A stretch of DNA of 64,000 bases, taken from positions 1-64,000 of the forward strand of contig JAJCZZ010000031.1 in the NCBI GenBank assembly GCA_029262115.1, in the 5' to 3' direction. Position numbers and translations under genes: made by a program. The stretch comes from Gemmatimonadota bacterium (GTDB lineage Bacteria > Gemmatimonadota > Gemmatimonadetes > Longimicrobiales > Gaopeijiaceae). A model generated the notes under the pieces. It was not told where the DNA came from. It made no database searches and saw only the letters and a list, made by a program, of their open reading frames with translations. Positions 8,268 through 16,454 of the stretch are shown here, piece by piece (position 1 is the first letter of the stretch; every line of letters starts with the position of its first letter).

Positions 8268-10027
8268 GATCCAAGTCCCGGGATGGGATCGAGGGACTCC
8301 CTCGACGGGCGAAGGTTTCTCCCGATCCATACGAAACACGCAAACGCGATCGAGAGGAGAAGCACCCCGAAGCTCGTGGGGCCGAAGAGCAACTGACCGA
8401 TGCCGAAGAGGGAGGCGTACACCGCGGTGATTCCGGCCACCCAGTTGGTCCAGTTCAGCGGCCCCCCGTCCATAGGCTCCGCGCCCAGGCCGAGCGACCC
8501 CGCGACCCGCGCCCACCCCTTGCCCCCGGGGCGGACCCGGAGGTAGAAGCGGCGAAGGATCTCCTCGTCTTCCGGCTTCGTGACAAAGGTCACGATCAAC
8601 CACACCACCGTCGATGCCGCGACGGTCGCCAGCATGATGTACGCCCACTGCGTCGGGTCGTCAGGGTTCAGCCCGACACCGAACCAGAGGATGACGCTTA
8701 CCACGAGCGACGCCAGCATCGCGCTGATCTCGGACCACGCGTTGATGCGCCACCAGTACCACCGGAGGATCAGGACGAGGCCGGTCCCCGCGCCGATGGC
8801 CAGGAGGAAACGCCACGCCCCCTCGATGCTCGTCATGAAGTAGGTCACCACCAACGACGCGAGCATCAGAAGAACCGTGCTGGCCTTCGAGATCCGGACG
8901 AGCGTCCTCTGGTCCGACTCCGGTCGGATGAACCGGGCGTAGAGGTCGTTCACGAGATAGGAGGCGCCCCAGTTGAGCTGCGTGGAAATGGTCGACATGT
9001 ACGCCGCCGCAAACCCAGCAAGTACGAGGCCGGTCAGGCCGGGAGGCAGGAGGTCCATGATGGCCAGGACGTATCCCTGCTTTGGATCGTCCAGCCCCGG
9101 GTAGAGGATCGTCGAGGCCAGAGCGACCAGGATCCACGGCCACGGCCGGATGGCGTAGTGCGCCACGTTGAACCAGAGCGTGGCCAACACGCCGTCACGC
9201 TCGGTCCGCGCCGAGAAAATGCGCTGGGCGATATAGCCGCCACCGCCGGGCTCCGCTCCCGGGTACCACGAAGCCCACCAGTTCACGCCCAGATACACGG
9301 CAAGCGTGATGAGCGGCATCCACGCTTCGCCCGTGGCCGGAAACATCGACAGCGCGGCTTCGGACGAGCCGTACACCTCGGCCAGCCCCGTCTCCATGCC
9401 GGACAGGCCACCGACCGCTTCGACGGCGAAGTAGGCGAGAATGATGGCGCCCGCCACCGCCAGGCCGAACTGGAAGAAGTCGGTGACGACCACGCCCCAC
9501 AGGCCGGAGAGCACGGAGTAGGCGGCCGCGAGCGAGAAGCAGATCCCCAGGGCCAGCACATCAGGCACGTCCAGAGCGGTGCTGATGATCGACATCATGG
9601 CCAGATTCACCCACCCCATGATGATGAGGTTGATGGGGATGGCCAGATAGGCAGCGCGAAAGCCGCGGAGGAGCGCGGCCGGCTTGCCGCCGTAGCGCAA
9701 CTCGGTGAACTCGACGTCCGTGATGACGCCGGCGCGACGCCAGAGTCGGGCGTAAAAGAACACGGTCAGGATCCCGCTCATGACCATGTTCCACCACAGC
9801 CAGTTTCCGGCCACACCGTGCCGCGCGACCATCTCTGTAACGGCCAGCGGCGTATCCGCCGCAAAGGTCGTGGCGACCATGGAGGTGCCGGCGAGCCACC
9901 AGGGGAGCGCGCGCCCACCGACGAAGTACTCGGAAACCGATGAGCTGGCCCGCCGGGACATCGCGAGGCCTATGGCCGCGGCGAACAGGAAGTACGCCGC
10001 GATGATGGCCCAATCGAGTCCGGTCAA
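8264..10027 (-). CDS. Sodium:solute symporter (SSS family), second copy
   Basis: The 587-residue protein is longer than the first symporter and diverged from it. It has roughly 14 to 15 hydrophobic segments, with FVGGRALPWWLAGTSMVATT near residue 36 and a WWASWYPGAEPGGGGYIAQR loop typical of sodium:solute symporters related to transporters of sugars and N-acetylated sugars. A cytoplasmic stretch follows PEDEEILRRFYLRVRPGG before two final helices. It starts with TTG, overlapping the glucosaminidase stop by four bases (TTGA), and ends overlapping nagB by four. Having two carriers in one operon suggests that two products, for example GlcNAc and MurNAc, are taken up separately. The substrate assignment is from context only. 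Confidence 0.85.
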   Translation of the reverse strand: MTGLDWAIIAAYFLFAAAIGLAMSRRASSSVSEYFVGGRALPWWLAGTSMVATTFAADTPLAVTEMVARHGVAGNWLWWNMVMSGILTVFFYARLWRRAGVITDVEFTELRYGGKPAALLRGFRAAYLAIPINLIIMGWVNLAMMSIISTALDVPDVLALGICFSLAAAYSVLSGLWGVVVTDFFQFGLAVAGAIILAYFAVEAVGGLSGMETGLAEVYGSSEAALSMFPATGEAWMPLITLAVYLGVNWWASWYPGAEPGGGGYIAQRIFSARTERDGVLATLWFNVAHYAIRPWPWILVALASTILYPGLDDPKQGYVLAIMDLLPPGLTGLVLAGFAAAYMSTISTQLNWGASYLVNDLYARFIRPESDQRTLVRISKASTVLLMLASLVVTYFMTSIEGAWRFLLAIGAGTGLVLILRWYWWRINAWSEISAMLASLVVSVILWFGVGLNPDDPTQWAYIMLATVAASTVVWLIVTFVTKPEDEEILRRFYLRVRPGGKGWARVAGSLGLGAEPMDGGPLNWTNWVAGITAVYASLFGIGQLLFGPTSFGVLLLSIAFACFVWIGRNLRPSRESLDPIPGLGS

Positions 10028-13000
10028 TTGCCGCTCCGTGGCGTGACGGTCATGTCGGTAATGGCCAGGGCGGCCGCATCCGCGATGGCGCGGCGCAGCG
10101 GCACGTGCTTGCTGTTCTCACGCGTCGGGTGCACCCGGTTGGTGAGCACGATGACCCACAGGTCGAGGGTCGGGTCCATCCAGATGGAGGTTCCCGTATA
10201 GCCCGTGTGACCAAAGGCGTCGAGCGTCACGAACTGACCGCCGGACGAATTCGGACCCGGAGTGTCCCACCCCAGCGCCCTCGTGGCCGACGCGTCGTGC
10301 CGGCGAGTGAAGCGGCGCAGGACGTCCGTGTCCATCACGCGGACGTCGCGCCGTCGGGCCACCGGGCACGGCTCACCCGCGGTCTGGCCCGGTGTGCAGG
10401 CCGGCGCGACCCCGCCGTTCAGCATCATCCGCGCAAAGACCGACAGATCGACCGCCGTGCTGAAGAGCCCCGCATGGCCCGCGACGCCGCCCATGGCGTC
10501 CGCGTTCTCGTCGTGGACGCGGCCCCACACCATTGCGTTGCGCCACACGCCGTCGAATTCCGTCGTCGCGATCCGGCTGCGCAGGGCTGAGGCCGGCCGG
10601 TAGTCCGTATCGAGCATCCCCAGGGGACTCCAGACGTCCTCCCTCAAGTATTCGTCGAGCGAGCGTTCCGTGATCTCCTCCATCACCCACGCCAAGGTCA
10701 TCACGCCCAGGTCGGAGTACGCCGTGCGGCTCCCCGGAGCGACCTCGAGCGCCTCGTCGGCAACCGCGTCTTTGTACTTCTGGAGGGTCGGGTCCTCGAT
10801 GTCGAGGTACCAGCGACGGAACGGGGTCAACCCCGCCCGGTGAAGGAGAAGATGCTCGATGGTCACCTGGTTTTTTCGCGGGTCACCCCGGGACCACCAC
10901 GGCAGGTACTTCACCACCGGATCGTCGAGCGACATGCGCCCCTCGCCGACCAGGCGCATGGCCATGGTCGTGGTGCCCACCACCTTCGAGACGGAGGCGA
11001 GGTCCCAGATCGAGGTCGGCGTGACCGGGCGACCGGAGCCGTACGCCAGTTCGCCGTATCCCTCGAGCTTCACCAGACGGCCCTTCCGCCCGACGGCCAC
11101 CGCAATGCCGGAAGCGGCGGAGTCCGCGATGGCGGCGAGCACGAGGGCGTCGATGAACGCCAGGGCATTGCCGTCCATGTTCACGGACGCGGGGGAGGCG
11201 ACGGTTTGGGGCGCCCGGGCGCGGCCTGCGTCTTCCCGGTCGACAATGCCGGCCGCGACCAGGGGGTCTTCCGTGACGACGACCGCCCGGAAGTCCGAGA
11301 CCCTCGCGCGGTCCAGCCCCTCGCCGATGTCGTGATACGGAGGAAGGGGAATGGGCAGGCGGCCGGAGATGGGCGCCTCGCCGAGGACGGCCTTCACGGC
11401 CGCGCGCTGGGACACGCTCCGGTCGCCCCACGCCAACACATAGCTCTGAACGTCCGAAAAGGCGGCCAGCAGGTACGGGTTGCCCAACGACACCACGACC
11501 GTGGGCTTGGCGCGAACGGCAGCGTGAACGAGGTCGCGGAGTTCGGACGGAACGACGCTCGGGGCCGACCCCGCCCCCGCGGAGACGTAGGCGCTCACGA
11601 TCACGCGGTCGGCGTTGCCGACGGCGTCGAGCGCCCGGGCGTAGTCCACGCCGGTGCTCCGCTCGTCGAGCGTGACCGTGCGCAGGGCCGAGAGCCGCTC
11701 CTGAAGGGCCGGTCCCATCACGCGGTTGGCCCACAGCCACGAGGAGCGGGCGTAGACGATGTGCGCGACCCGTCCGGCCTCCTCCGCCCGCATCGGCACG
11801 AGGTTGTCCCGATCCCTCACCAGCACGATCGAGCGCGAAGCGGCGGTGTCGGCCAGAGCCAGATGCGCACCCGAGCCCACGATGTCGTCGACGGCGTCGA
11901 GGTCGGTGTATCGGTTCTCGTGCAGCCCGAGGCGCGCCTTCAAATCAAGCAGCTTGCGCGCCGATTCCGCGACGCGGTCCCGCGTCAGGCGTCCGCTCTC
12001 CACGGCGGCGACCACCGCGTCGATCGCGACCGGGATTTCGCGAGGAGAAAGAATGACGTCCGCGCCGGCCTCCAGGGCGCGGATCGAGGCCTCACCAATC
12101 CCGTACCCGTCCGCGATGGCACGCATCGACATGGCGTCCGTGAAGAGGATCCCGTCGAAGCCCATCGATTCGCGGAGCAGGCCCGTCATGAACTCGGGCG
12201 AGAGCGTGGCGGGCTCGGACGAACCGACGACCTCGGGCACCGCGACGTGGGCCGTCATGATGGCGTCGACGCCCTCGTCGATGGCCGCCCGGAACGGGAT
12301 CAGCTCCAGCGTATCGAGGCGAGCCATGTCCGCGTCGACGACCGGAAGATCCACATGGGAGTCGCTCGTGGTGTCTCCGTGTCCCGGAAAGTGCTTGCCG
12401 GTGGTGAACGCGCCTCCGTCGTGCGCCCCACGAATGAACGCGGCGCCCAGCCGCGCGACGGCCTGCGGGTCGGCCCCGAACGACCGCGTGTTGATAACGG
12501 GGTTGTCCGAATTCGAGTTCACGTCCAACACCGGAGCGAACAGCAGGTGCACACCCACCGCCCGGGCTTCCCTGGCGGTGATCCGTCCGTACTCGTACGC
12601 GAAGCGGTCGTCCCCGATGGCCCCGAACGCCATGGTCGGCGGGAACGCCGTGCCGCCGCTCTGCGAGAGCATGGACGGAAGCGCGTAGACGTTCCCCAGG
12701 CGCATGCCCGGCCCACCGCTCTCGAAATCCGACGTCACCAGAAGCGGGACGTCCGCGAGTTCTTGGAGCGCGTTGAGCTTGGCGACATAGGCGTGGGGGG
12801 TGCCAATCGACGGAGACACCCCGCCGATGCGGTTTTCCGTGACCCACTCCCGGAGCGGCTCGAAGTCGGGGGCGGTCGGAGAGACGTAGCCGCCCGGCAT
12901 CCACTCGATGACGAGCTGGCCCACCATCTCCCGGAGCGTGAGCCGGGCCATGGTGTCGTCGACCCATCGCTGCGCGGCGTCGTCGAGCGTGGCCGCGATA

Positions 13001-13143
13001 ACCGAGGCGGGCGGATCGACCCCGGCCGCCGGAGGCTGGAGTTGCGCCGTGCCACCGCCGCACGCCGCCAGACCCGCGACCGTCGTCAAGGTCAGCCGGG
13101 AGCGGCTCCCCCCGCGATTCCCTTCGCGGCTCCCGTCGATCAA
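10024..13143 (-). CDS. nagZ: GH3 beta-N-acetylglucosaminidase fused to beta-lactamase-like serine hydrolase (lipoprotein)
   Basis: The 1039-residue protein starts with a lipoprotein-type signal (LAAC, Cys28). Residues about 55-400 form a GH3 NagZ barrel with the family signature KHFPGHGDT at 250-258, which holds the catalytic histidine loop; a second GH3-like domain reaches about 650. The C-terminal 350 residues are a class-C beta-lactamase/AmiE-like domain with SVSK (717-720), YSD (809-811) and HTG (979-981), so the serine-hydrolase triad is intact. It should release GlcNAc from muropeptides and cut a peptide or amide bond in them, anchored in the envelope. TTG start overlaps the upstream GH3 stop by four bases. 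It combines what Bacillus subtilis encodes as separate NagZ and AmiE. Exact amidase or esterase activity is inferred. Confidence 0.85.
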   Translation of the reverse strand: MIDGSREGNRGGSRSRLTLTTVAGLAACGGGTAQLQPPAAGVDPPASVIAATLDDAAQRWVDDTMARLTLREMVGQLVIEWMPGGYVSPTAPDFEPLREWVTENRIGGVSPSIGTPHAYVAKLNALQELADVPLLVTSDFESGGPGMRLGNVYALPSMLSQSGGTAFPPTMAFGAIGDDRFAYEYGRITAREARAVGVHLLFAPVLDVNSNSDNPVINTRSFGADPQAVARLGAAFIRGAHDGGAFTTGKHFPGHGDTTSDSHVDLPVVDADMARLDTLELIPFRAAIDEGVDAIMTAHVAVPEVVGSSEPATLSPEFMTGLLRESMGFDGILFTDAMSMRAIADGYGIGEASIRALEAGADVILSPREIPVAIDAVVAAVESGRLTRDRVAESARKLLDLKARLGLHENRYTDLDAVDDIVGSGAHLALADTAASRSIVLVRDRDNLVPMRAEEAGRVAHIVYARSSWLWANRVMGPALQERLSALRTVTLDERSTGVDYARALDAVGNADRVIVSAYVSAGAGSAPSVVPSELRDLVHAAVRAKPTVVVSLGNPYLLAAFSDVQSYVLAWGDRSVSQRAAVKAVLGEAPISGRLPIPLPPYHDIGEGLDRARVSDFRAVVVTEDPLVAAGIVDREDAGRARAPQTVASPASVNMDGNALAFIDALVLAAIADSAASGIAVAVGRKGRLVKLEGYGELAYGSGRPVTPTSIWDLASVSKVVGTTTMAMRLVGEGRMSLDDPVVKYLPWWSRGDPRKNQVTIEHLLLHRAGLTPFRRWYLDIEDPTLQKYKDAVADEALEVAPGSRTAYSDLGVMTLAWVMEEITERSLDEYLREDVWSPLGMLDTDYRPASALRSRIATTEFDGVWRNAMVWGRVHDENADAMGGVAGHAGLFSTAVDLSVFARMMLNGGVAPACTPGQTAGEPCPVARRRDVRVMDTDVLRRFTRRHDASATRALGWDTPGPNSSGGQFVTLDAFGHTGYTGTSIWMDPTLDLWVIVLTNRVHPTRENSKHVPLRRAIADAAALAITDMTVTPRSGN

Positions 13144-15050
13144 CGGCCGCCCTCAGAGGCCGAACGCGGCGTAAGAGAAATTCCGTCACCGATGTCGAAG
13201 AGCGACGGCGAACCGGTCGGGACCCGGCCGTCGACCGCGAAGTCGGCGAAGAGGGCGCGCGCCGCGGCTCTCTGACTCGATTCGGAGTTGCCCCAACCGA
13301 GCACGTACGCGCGCACGTCCGGAAATTCGGACAAGAGGTACGGATTACCGAACGAGACCACCACGTGCGGAATATTCCGACGACCGAGCTCCTTGACGAA
13401 GTCGCTCACCTCTTTGGGCAGCGCCACCGAGCCGGAGTACGAAACGGCGGAGACATAGGTGCTCACGACCACGAGAGCGGCGTTGCGGGATTGACGCATG
13501 AGGCCTTCCCACAACCCGACGCTCGCGTCTCGGGTGACCTCGGCGGTCCGGAGCCGACGGTACGTCCGTCGCAACTCCTGGTTGAAGTAGCGCCCGGCAA
13601 GGACGTCGTAAGAGCGCCGGAAGCTGACCGAGAGAACGGTCGCCGACGCGGTACCGCGGAGCGGCAGCAGATCACCCTGGTTGCGGAGCAGGGTGATCGA
13701 GCGGCGCGCGATCTCGTCCGCGACCGCCTCGTGCGCGGGAATGCCGACCTTCTTCCCCACGTCCTCAATCGGAACGGTCCGATTCTCGTGAAGGTCGAGG
13801 CTCTCTTTCAGCCGTAACAATGACAGCACGGAGCGGTCGATCCGGGCCTCCGGGATCCGGCCGGATCGGACCGCCTCGACGATGCCGTCCCGGGCGGGAC
13901 GCACCGCTGGCGGCATCAGGATCACGTCGGCTCCGGCCTCGACGGCGAGCACGGCCGCCTCGCCAGTGCCGAGCCGGCCCGAGATGGCCGACATGTCCAT
14001 GGCGTCCGTAAAGACGATCCCGCCGAAGTTCATGTCGTCGCGCAGGAGGTCGGTCAGGACGGCCGTGGACAGGGTCGCGGGATCGCCATTGCCACCATTC
14101 AACGACGGGGTCGTGATGTGGGCGGTCATGATGGCGCCCATGCCCGCGTCGATGGCGGCCTGGAACGGCTTCAGTTCGACCGAATCCATGCGGGCTCGGT
14201 CGTGGTCGATGGTCGGAAGTGCCAGGTGGGAGTCCGTGCCGGTATCTCCATGGCCCGGGAAGTGTTTCCCCGTGGCGATGCCTCCGTTGTCCTGCACACC
14301 GCGCACGAACGCCGCGCCCAACCGGGCCACCAGATCCGGATCCTCACCGAACGACCTGGTGTTGATGATGGGATTCGCGGGATTGTTATTCACGTCGAGC
14401 ACCGGTGCGAAGGGTACGTGCACACCGAGCGCCCGGGCCTCGATCGCGGTGATGCGCCCCATCTGATAGGCCAGATCCGCGTCTCCCGTCGCTCCGACCG
14501 CCATGAGCGGCGGAAAGTTGGTGGCGCCCCCCATCGGGATCGTGCCCTGCACCGCTCCGTTGAAGCGGAAGCCCGCGCCCGTCTCGAGATCAGCGGCCAC
14601 GAGCAGCGGGTACTTCGCGTGCGTCTGGAGGTCGTTCAGCTTTGCGGCAACTTCGGTGGGCATTCCCACGGACATGATGACGCCGCCGATCCCGTCGTCG
14701 ATGAACCGAGCGATCCGCTCGTGTCCCGGCGACCCTTCCGGAGCGAAGTCTCCGATGACGAAGGGCATCATCATCTGCCCCACCTTCTCTTCCAACGTCA
14801 TCTCGGCCAGCGTCCGCTCCGCCCAGGATGCGGACGGTCGGACGAACGCCGGAACGGGCGGTTGGGCCGCACTGTCCGTGCGCACCGTTTCCTCGGGAGG
14901 CGGTTGCGCTGGACCGGGGGCGGGTTCGGGCGGCGGGGCTGGAACCGGAGGAGTGGGCGCGCCGCCGCAGGACAGCGACGCGACCACGAGGATGCCTCCC
15001 GCGACGCGTGATGCTCTGGATCGGAGGCGATTCGTGTGTGGGGGCGCCAT
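13140..15050 (-). CDS. nagZ: GH3 beta-N-acetylglucosaminidase, lipoprotein
   Basis: Starting at ATG 15050 gives a 636-residue protein with an n-region rich in arginine, a hydrophobic core and a lipobox ending SLSC (Cys28), followed by a proline/alanine linker. The open frame extends 48 codons further upstream without a signal-like start, so 15050 is preferred. The catalytic barrel shows the NagZ signature KHFPGHGDTGTDSH near residue 257 and conserved blocks FAPVLDVNNNP and INTRSFGEDP. A second domain follows but there is no beta-lactamase-like module. It is a paralogue of the next gene and the first gene of the seven-gene minus-strand operon, 72 bases from the divergent namZ start. Envelope-located removal of GlcNAc from cell-wall fragments is the likely role. 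Confidence 0.85.
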   Translation of the reverse strand: MAPPHTNRLRSRASRVAGGILVVASLSCGGAPTPPVPAPPPEPAPGPAQPPPEETVRTDSAAQPPVPAFVRPSASWAERTLAEMTLEEKVGQMMMPFVIGDFAPEGSPGHERIARFIDDGIGGVIMSVGMPTEVAAKLNDLQTHAKYPLLVAADLETGAGFRFNGAVQGTIPMGGATNFPPLMAVGATGDADLAYQMGRITAIEARALGVHVPFAPVLDVNNNPANPIINTRSFGEDPDLVARLGAAFVRGVQDNGGIATGKHFPGHGDTGTDSHLALPTIDHDRARMDSVELKPFQAAIDAGMGAIMTAHITTPSLNGGNGDPATLSTAVLTDLLRDDMNFGGIVFTDAMDMSAISGRLGTGEAAVLAVEAGADVILMPPAVRPARDGIVEAVRSGRIPEARIDRSVLSLLRLKESLDLHENRTVPIEDVGKKVGIPAHEAVADEIARRSITLLRNQGDLLPLRGTASATVLSVSFRRSYDVLAGRYFNQELRRTYRRLRTAEVTRDASVGLWEGLMRQSRNAALVVVSTYVSAVSYSGSVALPKEVSDFVKELGRRNIPHVVVSFGNPYLLSEFPDVRAYVLGWGNSESSQRAAARALFADFAVDGRVPTGSPSLFDIGDGISLTPRSASEGGR

Positions 15051-15122
15051 GCGCGCGGGTCGCTTCCGTCTGTTGAGGTTCGAACGATTGACGCGGCCGT
15101 ACGTGAGCCCGAAGGTTGCCAT
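15051..15122. promoter_or_regulatory. Divergent control region between nagZ and namZ
   Basis: This 72-base gap separates the two arms of the amino-sugar locus and must hold both promoters if the starts at 15050 and 15123 are right. GAAGG, seven bases before ATG 15123, is a plausible ribosome-binding site for namZ. No regulator gene (MurR, NagR or similar) lies in the locus and no clear dyad is visible here. Confidence 0.45.
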
Positions 15123-16454
15123 ATGACAACAACCTACGAGCGGCGCCCTCGGCGCCAGGGCCAGATCCGGAAGAAACGTACGGAGACCCTCCAACGGTCA
15201 CAATCTATTATGCCCGCCATTCTCCTGGCTTGTTCCATCGGTGCGTGCGCGCCGTCCGGAGAGGCGGAAGGGGGTCCCCCGGTCGAAGGGGTCGAGGCGG
15301 AGCGCGTGGCGGTGCGCCCCGGGGTGGACGTACTGCTGTCCGACTCGCTTCGAGTCGTGCGGGGCCGACGTGTCGGGCTGGTGACCAACCACACGGGTCG
15401 CAACGCCGACGGTGTGCTCACGATCGACCTGCTGGCCGATCATCCAGAGGTCGACCTCGTCGCGCTCTACTCGCCGGAACATGGGATCCGTGGCGAGGAG
15501 GAGGCCGGCGCCCAGATTGCGTCCGGTACTGATGCGGCGACTGGGCTTCCCGTCCATTCGCTGTACGGACAGACTCGCCGCCCCACGCCCGAAATGCTGG
15601 AGGGTGTGGATGTCCTCGTCTTCGATATGCAGGATATCGGCGCCCGGTACTACACATATGTCTCGACCATGGCGTACGTGATGGAAGCGGCGGGTACGAA
15701 CGGGATCCCCGTCGTGGTTCTCGACCGTCCGAACCCGATTCGAGGCGATGTCGTGCAGGGCAACGTACTCGAACCGGAGTTCTCCACTTTTGTCGGCTTG
15801 TACCCGGTTCCCATGCGCCACGGGATGACCCCCGGCGAACTCGCTCGAATGTACGTCAGCGAGTACGGCATCGAAGTGGAGTTGCACGTGGTTCCCATGG
15901 ACGGATGGACGCGCTCGATGACCTACGACGACACCGCACTGCCCTGGGTGCCCCCGTCCCCGAACATGCCGTCGCTCGAAAGCGCGCTCGCCTACCCCGG
16001 CACCTGCCTGTTCGAGGGGACGCCACTGTCGGTCGGCCGTGGTACCGATCAGGCGTTCCAATGGGTCGGCGCACCGTGGCTGGACGCGGCGGCCCTGGCG
16101 GAGGCGCTGAACGGCTACGGTATCGAGGGCGTGACGTTCGAAGCGACGACGTTCACGCCGTCCTCGCCGGGTGACGGAAAGTTCGCCGAGACGGAGGTCT
16201 CCGGCGTCCTTCTCGTACCTGGGGATACCGGGTACGATGCCCCGCGCGCGGCAGTCGCGATGTTGGTCGAGACGTTCCGTATGTCGGGGGACCGCTGGTC
16301 GTGGCGGGAGTCTCACTTCGACCGGCTCGCCGGAACCGACGATCTGCGTGAGGGCATCGAGAGCGGTCGGACCTTCGAAGAGCTGACGGCATCGTGGGAC
16401 GGTGGGTTGGCGGCGTTCGAAGCGAAGCGTGCCCCGTATCTGATCTACGAATGA
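15123..16454 (+). CDS. namZ: Exo-beta-N-acetylmuramidase NamZ (DUF1343, GH171)
   Basis: The 443-residue product is a DUF1343 protein, the family founded by B. subtilis NamZ (GH171), which removes terminal MurNAc from peptidoglycan strands. Family blocks seen are GLVTNHTGRN, LYSPEHGIRGEEEAG (with the candidate catalytic glutamate), DMQDIGARYYTYVSTM, LDRPNPI and AYPGTCLFEGT. The start at 15123 gives a long arginine/lysine-rich leader before MPAILLACSIGAC, a lipoprotein-like signal; a later ATG at 15210 would leave a signal only 13 residues long. Its stop overlaps the start of the M14 peptidase gene (ATGA). Paired with GH3 glucosaminidases it allows complete sequential removal of both wall sugars. 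The start choice is uncertain, the family is not. Confidence 0.9.
   Translation: MTTTYERRPRRQGQIRKKRTETLQRSQSIMPAILLACSIGACAPSGEAEGGPPVEGVEAERVAVRPGVDVLLSDSLRVVRGRRVGLVTNHTGRNADGVLTIDLLADHPEVDLVALYSPEHGIRGEEEAGAQIASGTDAATGLPVHSLYGQTRRPTPEMLEGVDVLVFDMQDIGARYYTYVSTMAYVMEAAGTNGIPVVVLDRPNPIRGDVVQGNVLEPEFSTFVGLYPVPMRHGMTPGELARMYVSEYGIEVELHVVPMDGWTRSMTYDDTALPWVPPSPNMPSLESALAYPGTCLFEGTPLSVGRGTDQAFQWVGAPWLDAAALAEALNGYGIEGVTFEATTFTPSSPGDGKFAETEVSGVLLVPGDTGYDAPRAAVAMLVETFRMSGDRWSWRESHFDRLAGTDDLREGIESGRTFEELTASWDGGLAAFEAKRAPYLIYE

Noticed and set aside
5427-8396. Very long plus-strand open frame opposite symporter and nagB genes
   Set aside because: It is an artefact of high GC: the opposite strand encodes proteins with intact active sites, whereas this frame is low-complexity and rich in Arg, Gly, Glu and His with no domain.
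10840-13275. 811-codon plus-strand frame opposite the GH3-serine hydrolase gene
   Set aside because: Same reason; it mirrors the real gene and shows no motif, signal or ribosome-binding site.
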